Source of the DNA: Poa pratensis
Taxonomy: Eukaryota > Streptophyta > Magnoliopsida > Poales > Poaceae
Length of the DNA: 64,000 nucleotides
NCBI GenBank assembly: GCA_947311845.1
Contig: CAMZMU010000107.1
Span: 42,345,983 to 42,409,982 of the forward strand
Direction: 5' to 3'
The stretch's first letter is position 1. Every line of letters begins with the position of its first letter. Positions 11,791 to 23,700 of the stretch are shown piece by piece. The notes beneath the pieces were generated by a model. That model made no database searches. It saw nothing but the letters and a program-made list of their open reading frames with translations, and had not been told where the DNA came from. The position numbers were made by a program, and so were the translations under genes.

Positions 11791-12500
11791 TTTCCTTTGA
11801 CATTAATGTCACTTTGCTCTCAGTGCAATTTATCACAGCTCCTGCAGTGTTTAAAAGGGTCTTCCAAGATAATAGATAGATTATCATCCTCAGGCATTTC
11901 TAATATAACAAAGTCTGTAGGAATTAACACATTAGCAATAGAGATAGGAACATCCTCACATATTCCAATAGGCACAGCAGTTGATTTATCAGCCATTTGT
12001 AATGAAACTTCAGTTGGAACCAATTTGTTTAGGTTAAGTTTCTTATATAAAGAAAAGGCATAACACTCACACCAGCTCCTAAATCACATAGTGCATATTT
12101 CACATAAGTTTCTTTAATATGACAAGGAATAGTTGGTATACCAGGATCTCCACGCTTTTCAGGCATTTTCCCTTTAAAGGAATAATCAGCAAGCATAGCA
12201 GTAATTGCATCAGTAGGAATCTTTCTTTTATTAGTGACAATATCTTTCATGTATTTTGAATATGGAGGAATTTTAATAGCATCAACAAGAGGAATTTGTA
12301 AACACAAAGATTTAATCAACTCAAAGAATTTCTCAAATCTAGCATCATCTAAAGTTTTTATTACCTCTTGAGGATATGGTATGGGTCTTTGTACCCATGG
12401 ATCCCTTTCTTTACCTTTCTGTGGATTTGGATGGTTCTTCTTCTTGTTCTTCTCAGTAGATGGTTGAGGGTCTTCCTTTTCAGTAGCTTCAGGTTCTTCA
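11791..12500 (-). pseudogene. Athila-like aspartic protease region, frameshifted
   Basis: Minus-strand frames give IPCHIKETYVKYALCDLGAG followed by VSVMPF. This is the retropepsin-like active-site region, with Asp in CDLGA in place of the commoner DTG, as is usual in Athila-type elements. A second half gives VPTEVSLQMADKSTAVPIG and DFVILEMPEDDNLSIIL. The end of the second half breaks near 11850-11870, where GGG and T5 runs each appear one base short of the expected codons. Confidence 0.6.
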
Positions 12501-14231
12501 TCATTTTCCTTCTGTGCTCTTCTTCAGGTGGAGGTGATTCTTCTTCTTCATTATTATTATCTTCAGTCTCAGCATCAGAAATAGAAATATCATTATCTTG
12601 TTCTTCAGAATCATTATCTGGTTTTCATTGGGAGATTTGCCTGCAGAAAGTTTCTTCTTTCGAGCCTCTTGCTCTTTCCTCTTGGGATGGTCTTCAGGAT
12701 AGTCAGGATCCTGCGTACTTGCACCTCCCCTAGTATTAACTCCACAAACCTGTTCCTTCACAATAAGACTTTCATACAATTGATTTTGAAGAGAAATCAT
12801 TTGTTCAACTTGATTATTCATCATCTCACAATGTTTAACAATTCTTTTTACCTCTCCCACATTAGCATGTAAACTTTCACGAAGAGATTTAATTTTGTGA
12901 GAATTCTCCATAATCATCATTCTAATATTATGCTCCTCAGGATTGTGACGATAAGCAAAATCATTCATATAAGATACTCAATAGGAGATGTTACCTTTTC
13001 ATTACCTTTCGTGGAGCTAATAGCATTGACTTGAATTGGAAAACATGGTTGATCATCAGGAAGTTTACACCCATTTCAGATAATTCCTTGAGATGAGAGG
13101 TTTTAATTCCCTTCTCTTTAATGGCCTTGAAGCTTCTTTCATTGTCTCTTTGTCTAATTTGAGCATACCTCCTTTCTTTTCCGGAAATATCTCTTCAATA
13201 TTCCAGTCTTCATAGTTTCTTGAGATAGTTTCCAATAGCTCGTTGCTTCATCAACGGTCCTTTCCCTGAAAACATTACCTGCAATACCATCAAGATAACC
13301 TCTAGTGTTTTCGGTTAGTCCATTGTAAAATATATCAAGTATTTCATTACTCTTGAAGCCATGGGTAGGACATTTCCTAACCATCTTACTATACCTCCCC
13401 CAAGCTTGGGGTAAATCCTCCTTCTCTTTCTGTGAAAAGTTGCTAATCTCAATAGTTAGACCATGAATCTTATCAGCAGGGAAATATTTATTATAGAATA
13501 CTGCAAACATTCTTCCTTGCTAGTAATACATCCAGGTTCTAAACGATTATACCAAGTTTTAGCACTTCCTCCCAAAGTGAAAGGAAACAACTTTAAGAAA
13601 TAGTAGCGTTGGTTAATTTCATCTTTCCCAAATAACACAGATAAGTCATGCAAAACAGCAATGTGTTCAAAAGGAAACTCATCCTCTCTCCATAAAACTT
13701 ATACTTCTCAGCTTTTCAATTATTTCAGGATCAACACTAAACTCATAATCTTTATCTTTAATTTTAATAGCTGGAGCATTCATTTTCTCAGTAACAGGGA
13801 AAAATCATCAAGAGGAGAATTTTTATAGCTATCAAGTTTATCCAATTTATCAAAATCCGAACCATAAAAGCCATAGCAAAAGCATCCTCTTCCTCAGAAG
13901 AAGTTTCCATATCATCACAATATTCATTATCTTCTAACTCAGATTCCACATTTTCAATAATAGAAGATTCAAGATTTTCAGGTGTTTCAGTTATCTCAGA
14001 TGTTTCAGGTATTTCAGGTGTCACTTCTTTGTCTATGCTACCACATATTAAATCACTTTCATTACTAGTAGACATTTTAGACAATGGTGAACTAGATAAA
14101 ACTTTTCCTTTTTTCTTAGGAGCAACAGCAGAAGCAACATTAGGTGAAAAGTTTGGCCTACTTGGCAAATCCGTACCTCTGCGAGTAGTTGAAGGCCTCA
14201 CTTCCTTCGGAGTAATCTTTTCCTTACCCAT
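12501..14231 (-). pseudogene. Athila-like gag, several frameshifts
   Basis: Starts at the minus-strand ATG at 14231 (MGKEKITPKEVR). An acidic N-terminus is followed by a retrotransposon gag domain with LKLFPFTLGGSAKTWYNRLE and then FYNKYFPADKIHGL, DLPQAWGRYSKMVRKCP and EILDIFYNGLTENTRGYLD (about 13154-13653). A coiled-coil-like segment lies at 12501-12968. Gag packages element RNA into virus-like particles. Breaks near 13865 and 13800 correspond to T5 read as T4 and C4 read as C3. The frame otherwise reads through, so these may be consensus errors. Confidence 0.7.
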
Positions 14232-14295
14232 GGTTAGGAACAAGCAAATGCAGCAAATAATATGATAACAAGTTGTCTTACCGATAAAGCTAGGT

Positions 14296-14313
14296 TCCCC
14301 GGCAACGGCGCCA
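14296..14313 (-). other. primer-binding site, tRNA-Asp type
   Basis: The minus strand reads TGGCGCCGTTGCCGGGGA, ten bases inside the 5' LTR. It matches the tRNA-Asp 3'-end complement used by Athila-lineage elements. Confidence 0.75.
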
Positions 14314-14323
14314 GAAAACGTCT

Positions 14324-15672
14324 TGATGCCCACAAGTGTAGGGGATCGCTGAAATCTTCGTTGGGAAGTATTACCCAAATTTATAGTTCGACACGATGGG
14401 AACACAAGAATATCAATAAGACTTTGGCAATTGAGGCGTCACTCTCAACCACACCTGTATATCAATAACTTGCAGCAGTAGTTATGGCAGTAGTATGATT
14501 CAAGTAACAAGTAGAACAGCAGCAGTAAACAAGTGTTTCCCAGTTTTCACCGGAAAAGTGAAGTGCAACTCAGAGATTAAAACGTAGGCATGAGGTGACA
14601 GCGGGGTGTTGCATGAATAAGATTGATCATATAATAATATATAGCTAGCCATGGGACGTATCTCTAACTCCGATATATGTAGGTATGTGTTCCATAATTA
14701 GTTGTGCGTACTAACCAAGAGAATTTGCACAACATCTATTGTCCTACCTGCCCATTTCACCGGGGCCAACTTGGAACTACAGGTAATTAAGGTCTACCCT
14801 TTCGAATAGACCGGAACAATGCATTAACACTTCATGAACACATAGAATCCTCAAACTAAAACATCTCCCCCTTGTTTTCCCTATATGTCACTTTTAGGGT
14901 TCGCAGGTTCAACATAATAGCAGGTGATACACTTTGCAGATAAATACCAAACTCAAATATATGATGAGGCAATATAAGTTCAGTACTGAAATCATGCCAC
15001 TCGGGCCCTAGTAGCAAGCATTAAACATAGCATAAGTGCATCAACACAATACAAAAGTATCCTCAAGATAAACCCTAAAATCTCGAACAACGGGTAGCAT
15101 TACATGATCAATCTCATCCAATCCCCATCCACCTCATGCCTACAGCGGACTACTCACACATGGTGATGGTGAAGGAGCTCATGGTCGATGGAGATGAAGG
15201 CGGTGAAGATGGCGGTGAAGACGGCCTCCGGATCCCTCCACCGGAGGAGAAATCCTGGATCAATCTGTCCCCGAAACGAAGACGTGGTGGCGGCGGCGGT
15301 GTGTTTCGCGAAAGCTCCCCCCTTCTAGGTCAAGCGTTTTTCTGTATATATGAGGGGGTACGTCGAAGACCGAAGGCGAGGCGGTGCCCGAGGCCCATTT
15401 GGGTGGGCCCACGCGGCCAGGTACAGGGGCCGCGTGGGGCCCCTCTTTTGGCCCTCCGGCACTCCCTCGTGTCCATCCTTTGCACGTTGTCCTCCTTTTC
15501 CATAGAAAATGACGTGGTATTTTTCCTGATTTTATTTCCTGCAAAAATAGCCAGAAAAGAGACTTTGCTAAAAACAGCGTCAGATTTAGTAGTTTTATTC
15601 AAATATGGGAAGATTCCGGAGCAAATTATGAGGCAAAGTGCTTGGAAAAGTAGATGCATTTTGGATGCATCA
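14324..15672 (-). repeat. Athila-like element, 5' LTR
   Basis: 1,349 bp, nearly identical to 6658-8012. The hairpin is at 15408-15438. Confidence 0.85.
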
Positions 15673-15677
15673 GCGCC

Positions 15678-16473
15678 TTCTTGAGGTAGATGAGCCTTGA
15701 CTTGGCTTGGCCTTGTCGATGCACTTCTTGGGGCGCCGCCTTGTTGTTGATGTAGAATGCCGAAGCTTGGCACTCTTGGCGATGTTCTTGTCATGGCGCC
15801 TTCGTGAAGTAGATGGAGCTTTATAGGATGGACTCAAGGTGGTCTTGTTGGTGCTCCATCTTGCGCTTGAACCATAGTAGGTTTTGCCATGACGCTTGGT
15901 GGGGTCGCTCTTGAACATGGTGGTGATGGGGTTCTTCTCCTCGTGCATGTTGTCGAAGGAGTAGTCGATGTCGTCGCACATGCATGAAGAGTGGTAGTCG
16001 TAGACGTTCTCCACCATGTCATCGGAGTGGTACTCGTAGTAGTGGCGCTCCACCATGTCGTTGTAGCCGAAGTCGGTACCATATGATGAGGCATAAGAGG
16101 ACACTTGCACCTCATTGTCGTTGGAGCTTGTGTCGTCGGTGTCGTGGTACCGCTCCATGTCATCGATTCGTATGTACTTGGAGTCGATACTATATGATGA
16201 AGGTTTCTCGACGACGTTGTATCGCTCCATGTCATTGACGCTCGAATAGTCGGAGTCGTAGCGGAAGTCTTGGTGATGATCCATCGTGTCATGCACGCTC
16301 GTGGAGTCGTAGTCGTGGTAGCGGAAGTCTTGTTGATGCTCCATCATGTCATGGGGGTCATTGTCGGTGTAGTAGTCCCCCATATCCTCTATGCTTGAGG
16401 CATCATAGTCCATGTGACTCATCATGTAATCCTTATCATAGGCTCCATTAGTTGATCCGCTCTCCCTAGACAT
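15678..16473 (-). pseudogene. outer element gag, N-terminal part
   Basis: Starts at the minus-strand ATG at 16473 (MSRESGSTNGAYDKDYMM). A long Asp/Tyr/His/Met-rich acidic stretch (about 180 residues, with repeats of DFRYD and DMERY) is followed by a basic Ser/Arg-rich tail ending STSRRR. The frame then runs into the nested element. On the other side (6652 downward) it resumes with HKKEATVNHDMTKLQDD. The acidic domain is not one I recognise. Confidence 0.65.
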
Positions 16474-17404
16474 GTTAACTCACAATACAAGTGTATATGG
16501 AATGGAAGAACCAAGAGAAACTATATCGAAAGAATAGAGTTGCTTGACGAAAGAGAATCCGGTTCTTACACCCAACACACACACACTTATGAGTATAGGA
16601 AGGTATGATATGTGGAAAGCAAATTGAATCAACCGGAAATCAAGATGTTGTTAAAGCAAGTAGAGAACCACAATGATCACAAAGCAAAACAAGTAAATCT
16701 CCAAAGATATGAGCAAAGCTCATGGAAACACACACGTGGAGATAAATGTGACTCGTGCAACTATAGAAATGAGCTAAAGAACCAAATGATCCTAGCGAAG
16801 ACTATAAGCTCGGTGTTGCACAAGTACAAGAAGAGCCACTAGCTTGATTGCAAAGTAGTTGTGGGCTACAAGATTTGCACAAAAAGCACCACCTACAAGA
16901 TAGTCATCGAGCTTGCGCGCTTCCTACAAGATATAGCAAGTGGTGTTTGTTCTTTCTTTCTTTCTTTCTTTCTTTTGATTTGGCAATTTTTGCTTCTTTT
17001 CACTTTGCTCTCTTTGAGTCTTTTCTCACCAACTTTGTGCCAACAACAAGATATATGATATATGAAAACTAGCGCATGCAATTGTTGCTCGGAAATTTCA
17101 CGGTGCAAATGTGCAAAGCCCAAGCAATCATCAAGAGCTAGCCTCAATAGGACATGGTAATCGCAAAGATATAGTGTGGCTCACAAAGGAAAGGCAAGGG
17201 GAAAAGATTCGTGAAGTTATACCTTTGTCGGCGATCTTCACCCTTTGTTGTCGAAGTTGTCATGCTTGCCCACGGATTTTGGTGGTGGTGGATGATGGTG
17301 CAACCGCAGTGGTGATGTAGGCCTTGTTCGTAGCTTCGAAACGAGCCAAAGAACACCAAAAAACGGAGTCCAAATGCAAAAGATATGACCAACATTAGTA
17401 TATG
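16474..17404 (-). other. 5' leader of the outer element, truncated
   Basis: Non-coding, with a (tttc)n run at about 16950-16978. No primer-binding site is present where it abuts the duplicated flank at 17405, so the true 5' end and 5' LTR are missing. Confidence 0.5.
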
Positions 17405-18004
17405 GCTAAGTTATCAATCTCTGAAACGCATCTGTCTCGTCCTCTCTCTCTACAACGGCGGTGACCAACATTTTGCCCCTACTTCCGCCGTCGAGATCGC
17501 TGGTCCCTGCCTCCTCCGTCCGTCGTTACGGCTACGCTAGGGGGTGGAGATCTCGGCACATTGACCTTGGCGAGTAGTTAGGGTTGGGCCCGATTTTTAC
17601 AGGCACTGGCGGAGCCATGAATTGAACTGAGCCGAGTCGAACAATGGTCTAATAAAATTTAGACAGAAAACCAAGTGTATTGAACACAAGAAAAGTCCAA
17701 ACATATTCAATTCAATATTTCATCAAGCACAAGTACAATGTTTCGTGCGCCATCCTTCTCCACACTATACTCTATCCAATCTTATTTGGTGTACAAGCAA
17801 TCTGGTATCCCCTTTAGCTGAATCAACGAACCTTTGTGCAGATAGGTGAGAAGTTTTCCATCTAAAAGATAGGTGAGAAGTGGCTCCTTTCATGCGTGTG
17901 TCGGCCATGGCTCGTTCGTTTCGTACTGTTTGCACTGTGTTACACAAAATTTTGTGCTGCTGTTGTGGCCGGAAATGATAATCAGGTCTCTTAACGAGCC
18001 TAAT
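17405..18004. repeat. 600-bp flank repeat (B+A), right copy
   Basis: Duplicate of 1379-1978, also ending in CTAAT. The junction at 17404/17405 shares only 'gc' with the left copy's boundary. Confidence 0.85.
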
Positions 18005-18524
18005 TGTTGAAAGGTTATCCCGATCTTCACGGATTTGGGTGGATTTCGCGAAGAACACGAAGAACAAGAGGAATAACTCGAAGAACACCAAACACAAGAG
18101 GGGCAAAGGAGGGTAAATAGCAAGACCTCAAGATACAATCAACCGGTAACACGCCCCAAGGGTAGCCCCCGATTCTCAAGCACCAAGCAACCTTACTCTT
18201 AGGATTGTTTCTCTCAACGGTCAATCCAATCGTTCCAATAGCGCCACCGAAAGGTGAGGCATTGGCGAGTAATCGCAACTATAAGGAAGAGGTCTTGAAT
18301 CCACAAGAGGGATCTTCTCCACAAGCGGAGGCCTTGAATCCACAAGGGGATCTTCTCCACAAGGGGAGGCAACACCAAGAGGTGGTAAGGAGCCTAGCTC
18401 AACTCTATCTCATCTCCAACCTCCCTCTCCAGTGGGAGGTGAAGTCCTATTTATAGTCTAGACCAAAAGGGCAAAAGGGGAAAGGGTTACATGGCTCAAA
18501 AGCCCTTTCAGCTCGCGCAGGTCC

Positions 18525-19404
18525 TGATACGGCATCTCCATATACTACTGTTGTTAATTCACTTGAGCCAAGATACGAAGAAATATTTTCATTATATGTG
18601 CACGCTGAAAACAAGGAGGAGCTGAACGTGCATGGAGTTCCTACCGAGAGTTGCATGCAGATCATGCATGGAATTTACGGCCAGATGCGCATTGGACGAT
18701 CTAATACTAGTGCTGATACATGTGATGCTGCGTATTCTACATACATGCAAGATTCAGACGGTTTTAATAAAGAGAAGAGAAGGATTGGCTTCCTTTTTCT
18801 ATTCTTACCTCGCAAGGAAAATATCAGAGATATGATTACGATGGCTAGTTCGTGGGATTTCCTATGCTTATGTGCGACAGGCTGGGGTCCGCCTACAGGA
18901 GACATGAAGATGGCGCAGCAAGGAGTCCTTCTATTTTTAGTTATATTCTTACCTCGCAAGGAAAATATCAGAGATATGATTACGATGGCTAGTTCGTGGG
19001 ATTTCCTATGCTTATGTGCGACAGGCTGGGGTCCGCCTACAGGAGACATGAAGATGGCGCAGCAAGGAGTCCTTCTATTTTTAGTTATATCGTTTTATTT
19101 TCCGTTTACGAAAAAGTGGGTCCGTGTGATGTTTAGGGTTTTTGGAGTCACCTATATAAAGGGTTTGGCCGTCAGCCTTGTATCTTAGGTTATGTTTTCA
19201 GATTAAAGTTATGTCGTGAGGTTCACCCAGGATGGGGATCCGAGATCGAGTTGCTGGTTTTGATTGCTGATTCTTTGAATCTGTGTTTGCGTATCGTGGA
19301 GTAGATCCAATCTGCTCAACGATCGAAGTTATCTTTTGTTGTTTCTTGGTTCGCCGTGAAAGATCGGGCCTAAAAACCCTATTGGATCACGTTGATCCGT
19401 ATCA
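18525..19404 (+). mobile_element. nested solo LTR, 880 bp
   Basis: Starts TGATACGG and ends with the exact inverse CCGTATCA, flanked by GGTCC at 18520-18524 and 19405-19409. It is absent from the left LTR. A TATA-like box (tatataaag, about 19152) fits a plus-strand LTR promoter. No PBS, PPT or ORF adjoins it, so it is a solo LTR. The family is unknown. Confidence 0.8.
18801..19088 (+). repeat. 144-bp tandem duplication inside the nested solo LTR
   Basis: 18801-18944 and 18945-19088 are essentially identical, beginning attcttacctcgcaagg. Confidence 0.85.
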
Positions 19405-19795
19405 GGTCCGGTAGTACCGGCCTTTACTGGCCGGTAGTATCGGCCGCGGTCGGGTCGGTAGTACCGGAACACTTCCGATAGTGCCGCTTAAGAACAGAAG
19501 CGTTTTGAGGTTCGGCGGGTGTTGGCTGGTAGTACCGGTGATGGGTCCGGTAGTACCGGCGGTGCAGCTGAAGCTCTTGTTCCTTCTCCTCTTTCAAGCC
19601 ACCGTGTCGGGCTCCATCCCTCTAGCTTCTTGGCCATCTTTCTGTGGTCTTGTACCCATGATAACACACCTAGCAATGAAATGGGGATAATGGTCAAGTA
19701 GTATACCACTCAAAGGTGACATATAGTGAATCATATAGTGGAAGGAGTTCACCTTTGAGGTCCATGACGAGCTTAGGGTGGTTTGCACTACATCA

Positions 19796-20178
19796 CTAAT
19801 ATTCAGGAAAAAATATCGTCATCACGCTAAGTTATCAATCTCTGAAACGCATATGTCTCGTCCTCTCTCTCTACAGCGGCGGTGACCAACAGTTTGCCCC
19901 TACCTCAGCCGTCCTGCCTCCTCCATCTGTCGTTACGACTACGATAGGGGGTAGGGACCTCCACCGGCGGATCTACCTTGGCCCAACCGGGTGCACAGGA
20001 CACCGGGTCCATTTAATTTTTCTTTACATACAAGCAATTTTCTACCGTATGTGCACCCCTGAGCCCATGACATGTGCACCCGTGTAGCCCAGGAGGAAGA
20101 ATTTGTAGTTCCGCCGCTAGGGACCTCGACACATTGACCTTGGCGAGTAGTTAGGGTTGGGCCCGGTTTTTACAGGGG
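19796..20178. repeat. right flank: diverged third copy of the flank repeat
   Basis: After the CTAAT duplication it continues attcagg...gctaagttatcaatctctg, as at 1352-1570 but more diverged, and it carries a small insertion (19961-20117). Confidence 0.65.
19961..20117. mobile_element. 157-bp MULE-like MITE
   Basis: Inserted into the repeat with a 9-bp duplication TAGGGACCT (19952-19960, 20118-20126). The ends are imperfectly inverted around GGCGGATCTAC / GGCGGAACTAC. Nine-base duplications are typical of Mutator-like elements. Confidence 0.6.
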
Positions 20179-20732
20179 TGTCGCATTGGTGGCAGGGACG
20201 GCGTCGCGGCTTGGTCCTCTCGCCGTTCATCAGATCTGGCGAGATTATGTTATCGTTGTGTTGCTGGCGGTTGTCGCTATTGATTCGCGGCGGCGCTGAC
20301 GGCCAGGGCGAGACGGATGCTCTAGAGCAGGAGGTTGGTCTGAAGGTGGTGGATCCATCGTTCTTCCCGGACTTCATTGATTAAAAAGTTTGATTCAAGA
20401 CAAACCTAATATGAATTTATGGCCATTTTGAAAAAAAAGTGCCCGCCCATAAAAAAGAGCTGATTTTTATGCAGTTGTTGCTGAAAAAGTTAGTGCATTT
20501 ACTATGTGCTCGCGCCGGTACATCCGCCGTCCGACCAAGAGCGCAAAAGGTTCTTCGCTCACACTCGCTCTCTCTCTTCCGCCTTTTTTTCCCACGCGCA
20601 GCAGCAGCAGAAAAGGCCAAATCTACGCTCTCTCACACGCCCATCTCACACTCAGTCCCCGCTCTGCTCCGCCACACTCCTCCCCACCGCCCGCCGCAGA
20701 TCACAGCGCGCGCTTGGACTCCGGCTGGCGGA

Positions 20733-23700
20733 ATGGGCGGGCCGCTCGGCGCCATCATCGGCCGCTACCCCTCGGCCACCACCACCGGCGTGGGCGGGGA
20801 GGACGACGCCGAGCTGGGCCGCAGCAGCAGCGGCCTGGGTATTATACGGCACGACCGCCGCTGCCGCGACCTGGCCTTCCTCGTCCTCTTCGCCGCCTTC
20901 TGGGTCGCCATGATCGTCAACTCCAGCTTCGGCTTCAACCAGGGCAACCCACTCAGGTCCGTCACCCCCACCCACCCCGCACGGCTTGGCTGACCTCGTC
21001 CTTCCTTCCTCCCTTCCCCCAGATTCGTCACTCCGCTCTTGCGTGTCCCTTACTTAATTCACCTTGCAAATCTTCGCTACTAACCGTGCATTTTCCTAAC
21101 CGCCCTCGAAACACTCTGTGCGTTCCACAGAATTAATTAGTACGGAGTAGTAATGTGGGGGGAAATAATTTCCGTCAGTTCCTCGAGGGGTTTAATTAGA
21201 GCTACTGGATGAATCTTGCATGGTACTAGATCGGTAGTAGTAGTGTGAAATGGAACCAGCGGCTCTGAGAGAGACGGCTACGGTCGTGTTGTTTCTAGTG
21301 GGGAAGCGAATCTGGTTCTCTTGCTTCACTCCTCCTACCGATTAGGTTTAGTAGATAGAAAAATAAGAACGGGGCAGGGATCTTTTGCTTTCCGAGGAGA
21401 GGGAGCCTTTTTTGGTAGTTTCAATAGGGGTGTGTGGCCCTAGGAATTGTATCCCCTCCCTAAAACCCTCGCACCACCTAGCTTAAAAGGAGTTGTGCTC
21501 TCAGAAGCTCATCTCATGGGCTGGAAGCTGATACTAGCACTTTGTGACTTTGCGGCTATATGTGCTCTTGCAAACAAATCCACAATGCCAATGCACTATT
21601 TGACATTAAAAAGATAGAAGAAAGGATTTAGGTGTAAAATTCTGTCTTGTAATCTTGCTGAATTACCGCAACCTGTACATAACCAGCTACCATTGTACTA
21701 CCACTCTGCAATTATGTTAAGTCCATAGACGGAATTTTGATGCTCATTTCAGTGAGTTTGTTCTTTTAAGTGCCCCATCATTGCCTTTCGCTTTCTTTCT
21801 GGAACCTGTTGTTGCTTGATAGTGATATATCCCTTTAGTTGCTCTTGACTAGTATCATCTAGATTATTAGGTAGGCTTGGCTGGACAGAAGCATAGTACT
21901 AGTAGTCTGCTAAACACTCTTTGGTCAACCATGAAAACTCTTAGAGCTAGCAACCTCTGCACGTAGATTAAATGTACAGAAATGACATCTTCTTGTGCTC
22001 ACTCGTGCAGGCTCACATACGAGCTGGACTACAAAGGGAACGTTTGCGGCGACAGGCACGGCGACCCGGACGTGCACGAGCTCGAGGTCAGGTACTGGAT
22101 GGACCCGAACCAGGTGTACCAAAGCGGGGTCAAGAGCGGCAAGGTTAACCTGGCCGATGCCAAGGCCATCTGCCTCATGGAGTGTCCCACGCCAACGCCG
22201 GATGGGCTGAACTTTGTCTGTGATTATCCTGAAGGGGATATAAAGCTCTCGGTCGACGATTGGATCAACAGGGACTACGATTACTTTGAATTCCTCACGC
22301 CAGACATGAGGAACAGCTCCCTTCAGCTTCAGGGTCCGTGCTACCCTGTCATATTCCCAAGCGTAAACGGTGAGCTAGTAATCTTGTTCATTCTGAGTCA
22401 TTTCGTGACACATTTCTACGCACATGGAGTAAACAGAACTGCTTGAGCTTGTCAATTAGTACAATGGGATGACTAATTCGAAATATTCTATCCCTTCAGT
22501 CTACTGGAGCTGCCAATATATTGCCCGGGCGTCCAATGTTTCTTTGAAGCACTGGGAACAGATGGGCGGTGCAAACATTGAACAAAATATGCTTATCGAC
22601 AAAACAATCCACAAGGCGATCGATGGAAGATCAGCAGTACTGAAGGTTTCTAAATTCCCTGGCACCGGACTACCCTTTCTTCTTTGTTATCATGACTCTT
22701 TTTTTTTCTTAATAAATCCCTGATGCAAGCAATATGTATAGCATCTGAGACCTATATGTACTTTAAGATATTAATTGCAGTTTATTCTGTTTGCAGAGAT
22801 ATGTTGCAGACATTGGGAAGTCCTGGCCTGTGTTAATCGTGTGTGGTGGACTTCTTCCTCTTTTCTTGTCAGTGATCTGGTTGCTGATGATTCGTTATTT
22901 TGTTGCTGCCATGACATGGATAACAGTGGTGCTCTTCAATGCCCTTGTAATATCTGTTACTATGTTTTGTTACATCAAAGGTACCTATCACTATTTTCTC
23001 TTTGACATATATGATGTATGTGGCACTATTACTAACTGGCTACACTATACATTTAGCTGGCTGGATTGGAAATGACCCCTTAACAGTTGTTATTGGTGAA
23101 AGTGATCCATATGTCCATATAAGTGGGCGGGTAAGCACCTTCAGTTGAGTCAACATTTTACAAGATCCAGCTGCTTGTTATCTAAACATTCACCTTCTTA
23201 CCAGGAAATAAGCCACCTTCATGCTGCTACAGTGCTGATGACAGTAATAATGATCATCGCTTTCCTGTCCTCAATAGCTATTGTCAGGCGTATACTAATA
23301 GCCACACCTGTCCTAAAGGTAAGCAGCCTGTTGGATGTACAATCAGTGCTACCTCTATGTAGATACATAGTAATTTCTGAGCATTGACCTTGAGAAACTA
23401 TTGTCAGGTTGCTGCAAAGGTCATTGGTGAAGTTCAAGCATTGATAATCTTCCCGGTTGTGCCGTACTTTATCCTCGCCATCTTTTATATGTTCTGGTTC
23501 TCTGCGACACTCCATCTCTTTAGCTCTGGTCAAGTCCTCCGAAATGACTGCAATACAGAAGATTGTTGTACGTATGATCTGAAGTTGGGCAAAGTAAACT
23601 GTGACAACTGCTGTGGGTTCAGCATCCATTACACCCCACACATTGGCATTGCCATTCTCTTCCACTTGTTTGGATGTTACTGGGCGACTCAGTTCTTTAT

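Larger units (their letters stand above)
6658..15672 (-). mobile_element. Athila-like LTR retrotransposon, 9,015 bp, lacking pol
   Basis: Two LTRs (6658-8012 and 14324-15672) begin TGATGCCC and end GATGCATCA. Both sides carry the 5-bp duplication GCGCC (6653-6657, 15673-15677), and the insertion splits the outer gag. Orientation is minus: a polypurine tract lies next to the left LTR and a primer-binding site next to the right LTR. The order is gag, aspartic protease, about 0.9 kb without domains, then an Athila ORF-1-like protein. Reverse transcriptase, RNase H and integrase are absent. LTR differences are mostly small indels with few substitutions, so the insertion is recent. Confidence 0.85.
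1979..17404 (-). mobile_element. outer LTR retrotransposon, 5' end missing, interrupted by nested elements
   Basis: Minus-strand element with a 3' LTR, polypurine tract, second ORF and double-zinc-knuckle gag. With nested insertions removed the remaining body is about 5.3 kb. No reverse transcriptase, integrase or protease motif was found, so it is probably a non-autonomous Gypsy-like element. The body stops at 17404 without a primer-binding site or an adjoining 5' LTR and is joined to a duplicate of its own flank. Confidence 0.75.
18005..19795 (-). mobile_element. solo LTR of the outer family with its own target duplications
   Basis: Flanked by CTAAT on both sides (18000-18004 and 19796-19800) and followed by attcag, exactly as in the empty copy near 1352. 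With the nested 880-bp element and its duplicated GGTCC removed it is about 906 bp, close to the left LTR's 917 bp. Confidence 0.8.
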
